A stretch of DNA of 64,000 bases. Origin: Ferrimonas kyonanensis DSM 18153 (GTDB lineage: Bacteria > Pseudomonadota > Gammaproteobacteria > Enterobacterales > Shewanellaceae). This document shows, in pieces, positions 36,516 to 46,467 of this stretch; positions within the stretch are counted from its first letter, which is position 1; every line of letters starts with the position of its first letter. Under the pieces are notes generated by a model. The model saw only the letters and a list, made by a program, of their open reading frames with translations, had not been told where the DNA came from and ran no database searches. Location of the stretch: NCBI RefSeq assembly GCF_000425405.1, contig NZ_KE384367.1:80749-144748 (forward strand). Direction: 5' to 3'. Both the position numbers and the translations under genes were made by a program.

Positions 36516-37007
36516 TTATATTTTTGGTAAAAAACTGGAGCTTTGCTCCAGGTATTGGAAGAACCATTGAATGACGACTTTGAATTCGGGAATCAACACC
36601 GAATCGTGCCACCAGCCCGAGGACGCCGCCCCGGTAAAACTATCGAGGAAAAACAGTACCGCAGCCACCACCAGGGCGCCACGGGCAGCACCAAACACCG
36701 CACCCAGCACCCGGTCGGTTCCGGTCAAGCCGGTTCGGTCGACCATCTGGCCAATGAGGTAATTCAGCAGGCCACCGAGAATCAGTGTTGCTACAAACAG
36801 AATTGAGATGGCGGCGCCATTTCTCAACATGGGGTCGTCTATCTGGCTCAGGTAAACCGCAAGGTCTTCATAGAAGCGGCTGGAGACCAGAAAGGCCAGC
36901 ACCCACACCACCAAAGACATCGCTTCGCGGGCAAAGCCGCGAACCAGACTAATAAGGACAGAAAGTCCAATGACAGCCAGTATGGCGTAATCAATCCAAA
37001 CCATCAC
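36516..37007 (-). CDS. cvpA: CvpA family inner-membrane protein
   Basis: 163 residues with four hydrophobic helices (about 4-20, 28-46, 64-88 and 100-122). CvpA is named for colicin V export and is needed for purF operon function in E. coli; its molecular role is unsettled. The start is either of two adjacent ATG codons. First gene of the cvpA-purF unit; a terminator separates it from dedD, unlike the continuous E. coli folC-dedD-cvpA-purF arrangement. Confidence 0.9.
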   Translation of the reverse strand: MMVWIDYAILAVIGLSVLISLVRGFAREAMSLVVWVLAFLVSSRFYEDLAVYLSQIDDPMLRNGAAISILFVATLILGGLLNYLIGQMVDRTGLTGTDRVLGAVFGAARGALVVAAVLFFLDSFTGAASSGWWHDSVLIPEFKVVIQWFFQYLEQSSSFLPKI

Positions 37008-37100
37008 AGCGAGTATCGCCTCCGAATCTACGTTTGGGCGGCAATTTTAACAGAGCGCCCGCCCTTTCACATCTAAATTTGATCGACTGTTACTTGCACT

Positions 37101-37123
37101 AAAAAGCCCGCATAAATGCGGGC
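37101..37123 (-). terminator. terminator of the accD-folC-dedD unit
   Basis: GCCCGCAT (37106-37113) / ATGCGGGC (37116-37123); on the minus strand it runs into TTTTTAG. Lies between dedD and cvpA. Confidence 0.85.
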
Positions 37124-37139
37124 TCTGTGCTGAATCAGA

Positions 37140-37679
37140 CTAAATATCGGTGGCCTTGTATCGCACCAGGCTGCCATTGAGCTCGGTCAATTTGGCCAGG
37201 CGCGCCTTTTCTTTCATCAAGGCGTCTTTGGAGATGTCCGGCCCGACGAAGACCCGGTTCAAACGCCCCTCCACCGGTCTGGCCGGCACCGTATAGGCTC
37301 GAAACCCCTGGTCACGGAGTTGATTCACCAGGTTATTAACGTTCTTAGCGTTCTTAAAGGTACCCAGTTGAATGGTCCAACCCTGGCGAATCTCGGTGGC
37401 CGCCGGTTTCGCGGCAGGCTTGCTGGCCGGTTCAGCCGCCGGGGCATTGCTCGGCGTCGGTTTAACTGCCTCTTTTTGCACCTTGGTGTCACTCAGAGCC
37501 ACGTCATCGAACGCCTGCTCCGGCACTGGCTCGGGCAGCGACACCGGTCGCAGTGGAATGGTGGCAAAATTCTCCTGCACCCGCTGTTTTTCACCACTGA
37601 GGAGATCGGGAAGAAAGATCACCGCCAGTGCGGTCAGCACCAAAGTGCCAACAATCCGATTCTTTAACTGAGCAGACAA
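37140..37679 (-). CDS. dedD: DedD, SPOR-domain cell division protein
   Basis: 179 residues. One N-terminal membrane anchor (IVGTLVLTALAVIFLPDLL, about 9-27) is followed by a Pro/Ala/Lys-rich periplasmic linker with AAKPAA-type repeats, and a C-terminal SPOR domain (GWTIQLGTFKNAKNVNNLVNQL to the end). SPOR domains bind denuded septal peptidoglycan. DedD supports late division. It starts three bases after the folC stop, so the two are co-translated. Confidence 0.93.
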   Translation of the reverse strand: MSAQLKNRIVGTLVLTALAVIFLPDLLSGEKQRVQENFATIPLRPVSLPEPVPEQAFDDVALSDTKVQKEAVKPTPSNAPAAEPASKPAAKPAATEIRQGWTIQLGTFKNAKNVNNLVNQLRDQGFRAYTVPARPVEGRLNRVFVGPDISKDALMKEKARLAKLTELNGSLVRYKATDI

Positions 37680-37682
37680 GCC

Positions 37683-38936
37683 CTATTCTCCTGCGATTGC
37701 GTGTTGCGCCTGAGCCACAGTGTAAAAGGAGCCAAACACAATGACTAGATCTAATTGTTGCTGCTGCGCCCGGGCCGCCGTCATCGCCTCGGCAACCGAG
37801 GCATAGTGCGGCGCCCCGCCGACGGCCCTGGCGATGCGCTCACCATCACTGCCCCTTGGCACCGCCAACGGAGCGGCGAACCAGCCATCCACCACCGTCA
37901 TCAGGGGCGCCAGCGACGCTTCGATCTCCTTGTCCTCCAGCATGGCGCACACCGCCAATACCCGTCCCGGCCCCTTCATCGACGCCAACCGTTGGGCCAG
38001 ATAACGCGCCGCATGAGGGTTATGGGCCACGTCGGCGTAGACCGGCGGTGACAGGCTCAGAGGCTGCAGCCTTCCCGGCAGAGACGCTGCCGATAAGCCG
38101 GCCGCCATCGCTTCGGGGCCAATGTTGGGCATCAGGCGATCGATGGCCGCCACCGCCGTGGCGGCATTCATGGCCGGCAGCGCCGGCAGCGGCAACTGTT
38201 CCAGGTGACGACCGGGACGACGAAATTGCCAATGGTCAGCCTGATAGTCGGCGTGAAACTCGTGCCCGACTCGTATCAGTGGCGTCCCCAATTCACGGGC
38301 GTATTCGGTCACCGAAGCCGGCAGTTCCGGTTCACCAATCACCGCAGCGACTCCGGATCGAAAGATTCCGGCCTTTTCGCGGCCGACGGATTCACGACTG
38401 TCGCCAAGGTACTCTTGATGGTCGAGATCGATGGAGGTGATCACCGCCAGATCGGCATCAATCAGGTTGGTGGCATCCAGCCTCCCTCCCAGACCCACTT
38501 CCAGCAACACCACCTGCGGCTTGTGCCGGGCAAACAGATACAGGGCGCCAAGCGCGGAAAACTCGAAGAAAGTCAGCTGGGTTGAGCCTCGAGCCAGCTC
38601 AATGGCTGCAAAGGCATCCCGATGAGACTGATCGCCCAGTTCGTTGCCATTGAGGCGAACCCGCTCGTTGTAGCGATGAAGATGAGGGGAACTGAAGACA
38701 CCGGTGCTGACACCGGCCTGGTGCAGTATCGATTCCATCATGGCGCAGGTGGAACCTTTGCCATTGGTACCGGCAACGGTGACGACGGTGGAATCGGGCA
38801 AGGCATCCAGCCCCATGGCCTCGGCCACCTTACGCAACCGGCTCAATCCCATGTCAATGTCAGACGGGTGAACCGCCAGAATAAAATCAAGCCAGTCCTG
38901 CAAGGACTGGCTTGAGAAGGGTGCCGCATTGGCCAT
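37683..38936 (-). CDS. folC: FolC, dihydrofolate/folylpolyglutamate synthase
   Basis: 417 residues, ATP-dependent ligase of the Mur/FolC fold with P-loop VTVAGTNGKGSTC. DLDHQEYLG and NPHAARYLA are the usual Mg- and substrate-binding regions. Adds glutamate to dihydropteroate and folates in the cytosol. The start codon overlaps the accD stop by one base (TAATG), showing translational coupling. A perfect 9-bp hairpin lies near the start of the coding sequence (38891-38911). Confidence 0.96.
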   Translation of the reverse strand: MANAAPFSSQSLQDWLDFILAVHPSDIDMGLSRLRKVAEAMGLDALPDSTVVTVAGTNGKGSTCAMMESILHQAGVSTGVFSSPHLHRYNERVRLNGNELGDQSHRDAFAAIELARGSTQLTFFEFSALGALYLFARHKPQVVLLEVGLGGRLDATNLIDADLAVITSIDLDHQEYLGDSRESVGREKAGIFRSGVAAVIGEPELPASVTEYARELGTPLIRVGHEFHADYQADHWQFRRPGRHLEQLPLPALPAMNAATAVAAIDRLMPNIGPEAMAAGLSAASLPGRLQPLSLSPPVYADVAHNPHAARYLAQRLASMKGPGRVLAVCAMLEDKEIEASLAPLMTVVDGWFAAPLAVPRGSDGERIARAVGGAPHYASVAEAMTAARAQQQQLDLVIVFGSFYTVAQAQHAIAGE

Positions 38937-39802
38937 TATTCGGTCTCTTGAGGCGCCGCGTGGGTGAACTTGCCCAGAATTCGAGCCAGGGTATCGCGCA
39001 TTTCGCGACGATCGACGATCATGTCGATGGCCCCTTTCTCCAACAGGAATTCACTGCGTTGAAAGCCTTCCGGCAACTGCTCGCGAACGGTTTGCTCAAT
39101 CACCCGGGGGCCGGCAAAGCCGATCAGAGCCTTAGGTTCAGCCACATTGATGTCACCCAGCATCGCCAGGCTGGCAGAAACCCCACCCATAGTAGGATCG
39201 GTTAATACCGAGATGTAAGGCAGGCCTCGCTCGCTCATCTTCGCCAACGCCGCCGAGGTTTTGGCCATCTGCATCAGCGAAAACAACGCCTCCTGCATAC
39301 GGGCGCCACCACTGGCCGAGAAACACACCAAGGGCAGATTTTTGTCCAGACAAACCTCAACCGCGCGCACGAATCTGGCGCCGACCACGGAGGCCATGGA
39401 GCCGCCCATAAAGGCAAACTCAAACGAACACGCCACCACAGGCTGGCCTTTCAGCATGCCTTCTGCCGCGATCAACGCATCGGATTCACCACTGGCTTTC
39501 TCGCCCTGGCTGATGCGGTCTTTGTACTTTTTCGAATCCCGGAACTTCAATACATCCTGCGGCGCCAGATCGGCACCGATCTCGTGCATGGTCTCTGCAT
39601 CAAAGAACCCTTCCAGCCGCGCTCGGGCCCCAATTCGCATGTGGTGGTCACACTTAGGACACACTTCCAGATTACGCTCTAACTCTGCTCGGTAGAGGAT
39701 CTGGTCACAGTTACCACACTTGCTCCATACCCCCTCTGGTACGGAGTGGCGACGGGCCGCGACTGTTTTACTTTTCGGCAGGATTTTCTCTAACCAACTC
39801 AT
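38936..39802 (-). CDS. accD: acetyl-CoA carboxylase, carboxyltransferase beta subunit
   Basis: 288 residues. The N-terminal C4 zinc ribbon is CGNCDQILY ... CPKCDHH; the crotonase-like carboxyltransferase domain contains [10 protein letters not shown] and [12 protein letters not shown]. With AccA it transfers CO2 from carboxybiotin to acetyl-CoA, the first step of fatty acid synthesis. ATG 39802 has AGGA upstream. Leads the accD-folC-dedD unit; two 13-base direct repeats lie in its promoter region. Confidence 0.97.
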   Translation of the reverse strand: MSWLEKILPKSKTVAARRHSVPEGVWSKCGNCDQILYRAELERNLEVCPKCDHHMRIGARARLEGFFDAETMHEIGADLAPQDVLKFRDSKKYKDRISQGEKASGESDALIAAEGMLKGQPVVACSFEFAFMGGSMASVVGARFVRAVEVCLDKNLPLVCFSASGGARMQEALFSLMQMAKTSAALAKMSERGLPYISVLTDPTMGGVSASLAMLGDINVAEPKALIGFAGPRVIEQTVREQLPEGFQRSEFLLEKGAIDMIVDRREMRDTLARILGKFTHAAPQETE

Positions 39803-39834
39803 CGTCGCTAGTCCTGTAAATGAATGGCCTGATT

Positions 39835-39868
39835 AGGCCGTTATCTGCTGCAAACAGGCCATTATCTG
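39835..39868. promoter_or_regulatory. paired 13-base direct repeats upstream of accD
   Basis: AGGCCGTTATCTG (39835-39847) and AGGCCATTATCTG (39856-39868) differ at one base and are 21 bases apart start to start, two turns of the helix. They lie 33-66 bases before the accD start codon, where a dimeric regulator could bind side by side. No known consensus is assigned. Confidence 0.4.
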
Positions 39869-40024
39869 AATAATAGTAGCCTGTTTTCGAATTCTTTTTT
39901 TGGCACCTGGGCTCAAACTGAACAAATTAAACCACAAAGGTCACACTGACGATACTGAAAACTGGTCTAACCCGATAATTCTCAGGGAAAATGCGGCTAA
40001 ATTCACTGTCTGGTGGTTAACTCG

Positions 40025-40816
40025 CTACAACGGGTCGGGTAAAAAAAGTGGTCCCGGTTCGCTCACCGGAATCGCAAATTCCTCCGGGTAGTCCACCTGA
40101 ACCAGATACAACCCCTCAGCCTTTGAGGTCGCCGAGGCCAAGTTCCGATCTTTGGCCGCCAGTAACTCGGCAATCCACTCTACCGGCTGCTCTTTTTTCC
40201 CCACGGTCATCAGCGATCCGACAATGTTGCGCACCATATGGTGAACAAAGGCATTGGCCTTAATGTCGACAATCACATAGCGGTTACGACGGCTGACGCT
40301 GAGGTGGTGCACGTTCCGCCACGGCGACTTTGACTGACACTGAATCGCCCTGAAAGAGCTGAAATCCTGTTCACCCAGTAACAACTGACCCGCCTGGTGC
40401 ATTAAGGTTTCATCCAGTTCGTGGTAATAGTGACTCACGCCACTGCCCAGAATGGCCGGTCGATAGCGGTGGTTATAGATGATATAGCGGTAGCGTCGGG
40501 CCGTTGCTGAAAAACGAGCATGAAATTCATCGCTGACCGGCTTAGCCCAGCGCACGGCAACATCGCCAGGAAGGTTGGCGTTCAGCCCCAGGGTCCAGGC
40601 TCGCTCGGGGCGAACCGCGTCGGTATCGAAGTGCACCACCTGGCCGGTACCATGCACCCCGGCATCGGTCCTGCCGGCACAGAACACCTCCACCGGATGA
40701 TTGGCAACAACCGACAGGGCTTCCTCCAGTCGCTGCTGAACGCCAACCACTTCCCGCTGGCGTTGCCAGCCAAAATAGCGACTGCCGTCATACTCAATTC
40801 CCAGTGCGACTCTCAT
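40025..40816 (-). CDS. truA: tRNA pseudouridine synthase TruA
   Basis: 263 residues. The catalytic Asp51 is in [11 protein letters not shown], and the N-terminus [16 protein letters not shown] is diagnostic. Converts U38-U40 of the anticodon stem-loop to pseudouridine. Lies between fimV and accD, the usual fimV-truA-accD order of gammaproteobacteria. Confidence 0.97.
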   Translation of the reverse strand: MRVALGIEYDGSRYFGWQRQREVVGVQQRLEEALSVVANHPVEVFCAGRTDAGVHGTGQVVHFDTDAVRPERAWTLGLNANLPGDVAVRWAKPVSDEFHARFSATARRYRYIIYNHRYRPAILGSGVSHYYHELDETLMHQAGQLLLGEQDFSSFRAIQCQSKSPWRNVHHLSVSRRNRYVIVDIKANAFVHHMVRNIVGSLMTVGKKEQPVEWIAELLAAKDRNLASATSKAEGLYLVQVDYPEEFAIPVSEPGPLFLPDPL

Positions 40817-41030
40817 ACCCGTACTACCTGCTGTTCAAAAAGGGGCGCATTATACCAAATTACGGCAATTTTACCGCTGCCACCGTGCGGCCGAGCATTG
40901 TAATACCAAACCCGGGTTCGATCTGGTCTGCGTTGCTGAAATTTGTCGTCATCCAATACCGGCACACACCCTAAGCGACCGATCCGCCAGCCCAGGGCCA
41001 AACTGTGAATCGGCCCTCATGCCAATGCCC

Positions 41031-41057
41031 CAAAAAAAACGGTGGCCAGCGCCACCG
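41031..41057 (-). terminator. terminator of fimV
   Basis: CGGTGGC (41040-41046) / GCCACCG (41051-41057), loop CAGC; the minus strand runs into eight T. It separates fimV from truA. Confidence 0.88.
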
Positions 41058-41076
41058 TTGTTGATCATTTGGTCAC

Positions 41077-42807
41077 TTACAGGCGGTCCAGCAACTCCTG
41101 GGCTTCCCCCTGCTGAGCGCTGGCGCCTTTTTCGATCACTTCCCTCAGCAACGCCTTGGCACTGTCCTTGTCATCGATCTCGATGTAGGCGCGGGCCAGA
41201 TCCAGTTTGGCGCTGTAGCCACTAACCTCGTCATCCACGTCTACCCCGGACTGTTCGCCAATCAGACTGGTCAAATCCGGGTCTCCGATATCCAGATCCA
41301 GCCCGTTATAAGGCTCGACCGGCGCCTCCTCGCTGTGAGATTCATCCAGCAGTTTGTCGATGTCGATAAACTCTTCGTCCCCGGGTGGGTCCAATGACAC
41401 TTCCGGCGCGTTATCCAGGCTGAGATCCAGACCGCGATCCATCGGCTCGGGCTCTGCTGCCGACACCGAAGGGGCCGGCTCCTCAGCCTTGGGCTGTGGC
41501 GCGCTATCCACCGGCGAATGGTCCTTGAGCAAGGCCTCAATGTCGTCTTCCGCCATGGCCATGCCATTGTCGTCGGCCTCGTTCATCAACTCGACCATGT
41601 CGGCACTGTCATCCAGAGCCACCCCAAGTTCAGACATCACGGTGTCTACGTCAGGCTCAAGTTCGTTGATGGCCATGTTGGCCAGCAACTCATCATTGAA
41701 ATCTGGCTCCTGAGGCTGAGCATCGCCACTTTCCATGGCCTGATGCTCCTGCAATAACTCCTCCAGCGACTGCACCGGCTCTTCGGCCTCGGTGGCAGAA
41801 GGCTCCAGTTGAATCGCCGCCGCCTCCTGAGTGTCCGTCGGTACCGACGCTGCAACGCTCGACTCCGGCTGGGCTGCGGCGGTGGCTGGCTGAACCGGAT
41901 CCGAAACCTGAGCAATGCTGCCATCAGGCTCCGGCGCCCGGCGACGGATGTACAACCACACCAGTGCCAGCAGGAACAGGGTGGGTACCACGGCGGCGAT
42001 GCCTACCAGCCAGGGTTTGGCCCATAGCTGCTGCCAGATACCGCTCTCTTCAATATCCTGAACCGGCTCCACCACCTCGGCGGAATTGGTGCTGGTCATG
42101 GGAGAAACCAGTTGCTGTTCCAGTTGCCGATTGACCGTCTGCTGATCATCCAGGGCACTCTGCAGAGTCAGCACCTGCTGATTCAGCTCGTCCAGGCGGG
42201 CCTTCAACAGCTCATTCTGCTCCAACATCGCCGCCATCTCATCGATGGATTGACCCAACTCCTGTCGCAGACGCCCAATCTGTTCCGCCGATTGCTGCTT
42301 TTGCAGGTTCAGTTCATCGTTCAGACGGGCCAGTTCTTTATTGACTGCCGGAGCCGCGGCCGCTTGCGGCGCCGGCAATGGAGTAACGGTGGGTGTCGGC
42401 GACGCCTTGGCTTTGGCTTTGGGTGCCACAGGTGCCGAGCCCCAACGCTTGTCATCGGCAGACGCTCGCCCCTTTGCCTCAACGGGATCGATGGCAAGAA
42501 TCACCGACTCATCCGGTAGGGTAAGGATCATCCCTTTTTCAAGGGCATTGAGGTTCTGACTGCTGAACGCCTGGGGATTGGCCTGGTACAGCGCCAACAT
42601 GGTCTGATAGACAGTGGCGCCTTCCGGTTGATGAGCTTTGGCCAGACGCCATAAAGTATCGCTGGGGGAGGTCGGCCCAATGGTAACCTGTTTCAGTTCA
42701 CCCTGAGGTCCGGCAACGGCCAATCCTTCGCCAACGGCATGTAATGAGTACGAGCAGGCCATGGCCCCACTCAACAGGGCAACCAATACCCTTTGCTTTC
42801 CAGTCAT
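41077..42807 (-). CDS. fimV: FimV/HubP-like polar hub protein
   Basis: About 576 residues from ATG 42807, chosen because a signal-like helix (QRVLVALLSGAMACSYSLHA) follows at once; longer in-frame starts up to 42876 have no ribosome-binding site. An N-terminal LysM-like region (SPSDTLWRLAKAHQPEGATVYQ) comes first, then a Gln-rich coiled coil (about 160-250) and a single membrane helix (LVGIAAVVPTLFLLALVWLYI). A long acidic cytoplasmic part and the conserved C-terminal FimV/TPR motif (YIEIDDKDSAKALLREVI) complete it. HubP/FimV proteins organise the cell pole in Vibrio, Shewanella and Pseudomonas. Confidence 0.88.
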   Translation of the reverse strand: MTGKQRVLVALLSGAMACSYSLHAVGEGLAVAGPQGELKQVTIGPTSPSDTLWRLAKAHQPEGATVYQTMLALYQANPQAFSSQNLNALEKGMILTLPDESVILAIDPVEAKGRASADDKRWGSAPVAPKAKAKASPTPTVTPLPAPQAAAAPAVNKELARLNDELNLQKQQSAEQIGRLRQELGQSIDEMAAMLEQNELLKARLDELNQQVLTLQSALDDQQTVNRQLEQQLVSPMTSTNSAEVVEPVQDIEESGIWQQLWAKPWLVGIAAVVPTLFLLALVWLYIRRRAPEPDGSIAQVSDPVQPATAAAQPESSVAASVPTDTQEAAAIQLEPSATEAEEPVQSLEELLQEHQAMESGDAQPQEPDFNDELLANMAINELEPDVDTVMSELGVALDDSADMVELMNEADDNGMAMAEDDIEALLKDHSPVDSAPQPKAEEPAPSVSAAEPEPMDRGLDLSLDNAPEVSLDPPGDEEFIDIDKLLDESHSEEAPVEPYNGLDLDIGDPDLTSLIGEQSGVDVDDEVSGYSAKLDLARAYIEIDDKDSAKALLREVIEKGASAQQGEAQELLDRL

Positions 42808-42957
42808 ATTGCAGGCCCGCATATCTCTGTCTATGGTTTGATTTTTAAATGCTGCGATCTCAACACTATATCTCATCTGTCATAAGGACGACAGCAGTTG
42901 CTTGGCTGGCAGCAGCCCGAAGTGATCAAGGCCTCGCTGCCCCCCGCCATAGCAAAC

Positions 42958-42981
42958 AGCCGCCCCGAATTCGGAGCGGCT
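42958..42981 (-). terminator. terminator-like hairpin after asd
   Basis: AGCCGC (42958-42963) / GCGGCT (42976-42981) with a self-complementary CCGAATTCGG core; the minus strand continues GTTTGC, only a short T run. Lies just past the asd stop. Confidence 0.55.
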
Positions 42982-43004
42982 GCGGCGGGCATTACCGGTA
43001 GTGG

Positions 43005-44021
43005 TTACAGATAATCGCTGATCAGCGTTTCGGCAATCTGCACCGCATTGAGGGCGGCACCTTTACGAATGTTGTCTGCCACCACCCACAGGTTCAGGCC
43101 ACAAGGATGGCTGATGTCCTGGCGCACCCGTCCTACAAACACCTCGTCCTGGCCAGTGGCATTGCCGACCTGAGTGGGGTAATCCTGGTCTTCTTCCATC
43201 AACACCAGTCCTAGAGCCTGGCTCAGCAACGCCTTGACCTCATCCACCGATGTCGGCTGACGGGTCTCCAGGTGAATCGCTTCACCATGGCCGTGGAATA
43301 CCGGTACCCGCACCGCGGTGGCATTCACCGCAATGCTGGCGTCACCAAAGATTTTCTGAGTTTCCCAGACCATCTTCATCTCTTCTTTGGTGTAGCCGTT
43401 GTCCATGAAATCGTCGATTTTCGGCAGCACGTTAAAGGCTATCTGGTTATCGAACACCTCATTTTTCGCCGGCAAGCCGTTCAGCAACTGAGCACACTGC
43501 TTGGCCAGTTCCTCGATGGCGCGGCGCCCGGCACCGGAGACCGACTGGTAGGTGGCCACGTTAATCCGGTCGATGCCGTAGTGCTGATGAATCGGATGCA
43601 GCGCCATCAGCATCTGAATGGTGGAACAGTTTGGGTTGGCAATGATGTTGCGATTGCGAAATTCCGCCAGCGCGTGGGCGTTGATCTCTGGTACCACCAG
43701 GGGGACATCCGGCTCATTGCGGAAGTGAGAGGTGTTGTCGATGACCACGCAGCCGGCCTCGGCCGCCAGCGGAGCATACTGAGCCGACACCTCACCACCG
43801 GCGGAGAAAAAGGCCAGCTCTACCTGGCTCCAGTCAAACTCCGCCACATCGGTAACCGTCAGGCTCTTACCTTTAAACGCCTTGGTGTTGCCGGCACTGT
43901 TGGCACTGGCCAGCAGATGCAGCTCGGCAATAGGAAACTCCCGCTCTTCCAGAATCTGGATAAGGGCTTCACCAACGGCGCCGGTAGCGCCCAAAATTGC
44001 GACATTAAATGCCTGTGCCAT
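43005..44021 (-). CDS. asd: aspartate-semialdehyde dehydrogenase
   Basis: 338 residues. NADP-binding ILGATGAVGEALIQILEER at the N-terminus; active-site Cys132 in NPNCSTIQML; RVPVFHGHGEAIH carries the catalytic His. Catalyses the NADPH reduction of aspartyl phosphate for Lys, Thr, Met and diaminopimelate synthesis. This is the form usually found next to pdxB/fimV/truA; in E. coli the equivalent locus holds the homologue usg, so the name rests on the intact active site. Confidence 0.92.
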   Translation of the reverse strand: MAQAFNVAILGATGAVGEALIQILEEREFPIAELHLLASANSAGNTKAFKGKSLTVTDVAEFDWSQVELAFFSAGGEVSAQYAPLAAEAGCVVIDNTSHFRNEPDVPLVVPEINAHALAEFRNRNIIANPNCSTIQMLMALHPIHQHYGIDRINVATYQSVSGAGRRAIEELAKQCAQLLNGLPAKNEVFDNQIAFNVLPKIDDFMDNGYTKEEMKMVWETQKIFGDASIAVNATAVRVPVFHGHGEAIHLETRQPTSVDEVKALLSQALGLVLMEEDQDYPTQVGNATGQDEVFVGRVRQDISHPCGLNLWVVADNIRKGAALNAVQIAETLISDYL

Positions 44022-44024
44022 GGG

Positions 44025-45152
44025 TTATCTCTCTTTATTAAAACCGAGTTCAGACCACAGGTCCGGGGCCGCTTGCCCCGAGTGACCCACGGTTAAGGAT
44101 AGAAATTCTCTGCGATTGAGGTGGGCTTTTCGCTGCCGATCAAAGCCACCGGCTTGGGTCTGCCACTGCCGAAAACGGCGATCTTCGCTGTCGATGTCGT
44201 ACACCAGCCGGGCAACACGCGCCAGCAGAGACTGATTCATCGGCGTGCTCAACCGCAGCGAAGCAATCTCGGCAGTCGGCACAAACTGGGTAAAGTCTGC
44301 CACCGGCCCCAGGTCCAACTGCTTTGCCAGCACCTGAAGCAACATCCAATTGCCCCGCAGTTTGGCCTCGACGCTGTAGCCGGCGATGTGCGGAGTGGCG
44401 AGGTCGGTGACCTCCACCAGTGCCGTCATCGGCGACGGTTCTCCCTCCCACACATCGAGAATCAACTTAAGATCCGGTCGCCGTAGTTTCACCGCCAGCA
44501 GGGCCTGGTTATCCACCACCTCGCCCCGGCAGGCATTCACCAGCCAGGTATCCGGCTTAAGCGCCGTCAAACGCGCCTCATCCAGCAGATGCCAGGTGGG
44601 GTGGTCGCCATCCCGGACCAAAGGCACATGGCAACTGACGATGTCTGCCTCGGCCAATGCCGCCTCCAATGACTCAAACTGGCGGGGGTCCCCCGCCGCC
44701 TGCAGCGGCGGGTCACACAAAAGAACCCGCATCCCCAACGCTTGCGCACGTCGGGCCGTGGCAGAGCCGGTATTGCCGGCGCCGATCACCGCCAGGGTCT
44801 TGCCCTCAAGGGAAACCGACAGCCGCTCAGCCAGGGTCAGCAGCGCCGTCAGAACATACTCGCCCACCGCCTCGGCGTTACAACCAGGGGCATTGCTCCA
44901 GGGAATGCCTCTGGCTTCCAATGCTGCCACGTCGATGTGGTCAAAGCCGATGGTGGCGGTACCGACAAATTTCAGTGTCTTGGCGGCGTCAATCAACGCC
45001 TGATTGACCTGAGTGACACTGCGCACCAGCAGGATATCGGCGTCGCGCACTTGATCAGGGCCAATCGCCCGTCCAGGATAACAACGAATCTCTGCCAGAT
45101 GGCCAAACATGGCATCCAGAGCCGGCATATTCTCATCAGCTACGATAATCAT
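44025..45152 (-). CDS. pdxB: erythronate-4-phosphate dehydrogenase
   Basis: 375 residues of the D-2-hydroxyacid dehydrogenase family. It starts MIIVADENMPALDAMF, has the NAD-binding VIGAGNTGSATARRAQALG, the catalytic Arg in VNACRGEVVDNQAL, and a PdxB-specific C-terminal dimerisation region. Second step of the deoxyxylulose-5-phosphate-dependent pyridoxal phosphate pathway. Followed three bases later by asd, so the two are co-translated. Confidence 0.96.
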   Translation of the reverse strand: MIIVADENMPALDAMFGHLAEIRCYPGRAIGPDQVRDADILLVRSVTQVNQALIDAAKTLKFVGTATIGFDHIDVAALEARGIPWSNAPGCNAEAVGEYVLTALLTLAERLSVSLEGKTLAVIGAGNTGSATARRAQALGMRVLLCDPPLQAAGDPRQFESLEAALAEADIVSCHVPLVRDGDHPTWHLLDEARLTALKPDTWLVNACRGEVVDNQALLAVKLRRPDLKLILDVWEGEPSPMTALVEVTDLATPHIAGYSVEAKLRGNWMLLQVLAKQLDLGPVADFTQFVPTAEIASLRLSTPMNQSLLARVARLVYDIDSEDRRFRQWQTQAGGFDRQRKAHLNRREFLSLTVGHSGQAAPDLWSELGFNKER

Positions 45153-45198
45153 CGGGGTAGGAGGAGTTGCGGTAACAGGAGGGGGAGTGTAACAAAAG

Positions 45199-45227
45199 CA
45201 GAGCCGGGACGCAGTATCCCGGCTCTG
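45199..45227 (-). terminator. terminator of fabB
   Basis: Perfect 11-bp stem CAGAGCCGGGA (45199-45209) / TCCCGGCTCTG (45217-45227); the minus strand continues CTTTTGTT. Lies between fabB and pdxB. Confidence 0.8.
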
Positions 45228-45249
45228 TGGATTATGGGATTATGAACGC

Positions 45250-46467
45250 TTAATCCTGGTATTTACGCATGATCAGCGTGGCGTTAGTGCCACCAAAACC
45301 AAAGCTGTTGCTCATGACGGTGGTCAGCTCGCGCTCCTCGGTCTCGGTGACAATGTTCAGTCCCTTGGCATCCTCATCGAGGTTGTCGACATTGATGCTG
45401 GGTGCCACAAAGCCATTTTCCATCATCAGCAGGCTGTAGATGGCCTCGTGCACACCGGCGGCGCCCAGGGCATGACCGGTCATCGCCTTGGTGGCACTGA
45501 TGGCCGGGCTGTTGCTGCCGAACACCTCTTGAATGGCGCCCAGTTCACGGGTATCGCCAACCGGCGTACTGGTGCCATGGGTGTTGATGTAATCGATGTC
45601 GCCACCGGCCTGGTCCAGGGCCAGCTTCATGCAACGCACCGCCCCTTCACCGCTGGGCGCAACCATGTCATAGCCATCGGAGTTAGCGCCGTAACCAACG
45701 ATTTCAGCGTAGATTTTGGCACCACGGGCCAGAGCGTGTTCCAGCTCTTCCACCACCACCATGCCACCACCACCGGAGATCACAAAGCCGTCACGGTCTG
45801 CATCGTAGGTACGGGAGGCCTTGGTCGGATCGTCGTTGTACTTGGTGGACAGCGCGCCCATGCCATCAAAGCCCATCGCCAGAGTCCAGTGCAGCTCCTC
45901 GGAGCCCCCGGCAAACACGATGTCCTGCTTACCCAGTTGAATCTGCTCGACGGCATGGCCAATGCAGTGAGCACTGGTGGCACAAGCGGAGCTGATGGAG
46001 TAGTTAATGCCCTTGATCTTAAACGGGGTCGCCAGACACGCTGAGGCGGTAGAGGACATGATCCGCGGCACCAGGTAAGGGCCCACACGGCGCACACCTT
46101 TGCTGCGCAGCGTATCGGCAGCCTGCACCTGATTCAGGGAAGAGGCACCGCCACAGCCGGCAACGATGCCGGTGCGAAGGTTGCTGACCTGGTCTTCTGG
46201 AAGGTCGGCGTCTTTGATCGCCTCTTCCATGGCAATGTAGGCGTAGGCCGCCGCATCACCCATGAAACGCAATTTCTTGCGATCGATGTGTTCAGCCGGG
46301 TCGATCTTCAGATCACCCCAGACGCGGCTACGAAGACCCAGCTCTTCAAACTGATCTGAATAGCTCAGGCCACTTTTGCCGGCCTTCAGGGCTGCCGTTA
46401 CTTCTTCGGCGTTATTGCCAATACTGGAAACAATACCCAGTCCGGTAATTACAGCTCGCTTCATCAT
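45250..46467 (-). CDS. fabB: 3-oxoacyl-ACP synthase I
   Basis: 405 residues. The thiolase-fold active site has Cys in [14 protein letters not shown], His in [14 protein letters not shown], and His in [17 protein letters not shown] elongates acyl-ACP and is needed for unsaturated fatty acid synthesis. Divergent from mnmC as in E. coli. FabB rather than FabF is inferred from the conserved neighbourhood and [16 protein letters not shown] start. Confidence 0.96.
   Translation of the reverse strand: MMKRAVITGLGIVSSIGNNAEEVTAALKAGKSGLSYSDQFEELGLRSRVWGDLKIDPAEHIDRKKLRFMGDAAAYAYIAMEEAIKDADLPEDQVSNLRTGIVAGCGGASSLNQVQAADTLRSKGVRRVGPYLVPRIMSSTASACLATPFKIKGINYSISSACATSAHCIGHAVEQIQLGKQDIVFAGGSEELHWTLAMGFDGMGALSTKYNDDPTKASRTYDADRDGFVISGGGGMVVVEELEHALARGAKIYAEIVGYGANSDGYDMVAPSGEGAVRCMKLALDQAGGDIDYINTHGTSTPVGDTRELGAIQEVFGSNSPAISATKAMTGHALGAAGVHEAIYSLLMMENGFVAPSINVDNLDEDAKGLNIVTETEERELTTVMSNSFGFGGTNATLIMRKYQD

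Noticed and set aside
37029..37037. PurR-like half site CAAACGT upstream of cvpA
   Set aside because: Only one half matches the PurR palindrome; too weak to call.
39900..40091. 63-codon plus-strand frame between accD and truA
   Set aside because: No ribosome-binding site, overlaps the truA 3' end, low-complexity composition.
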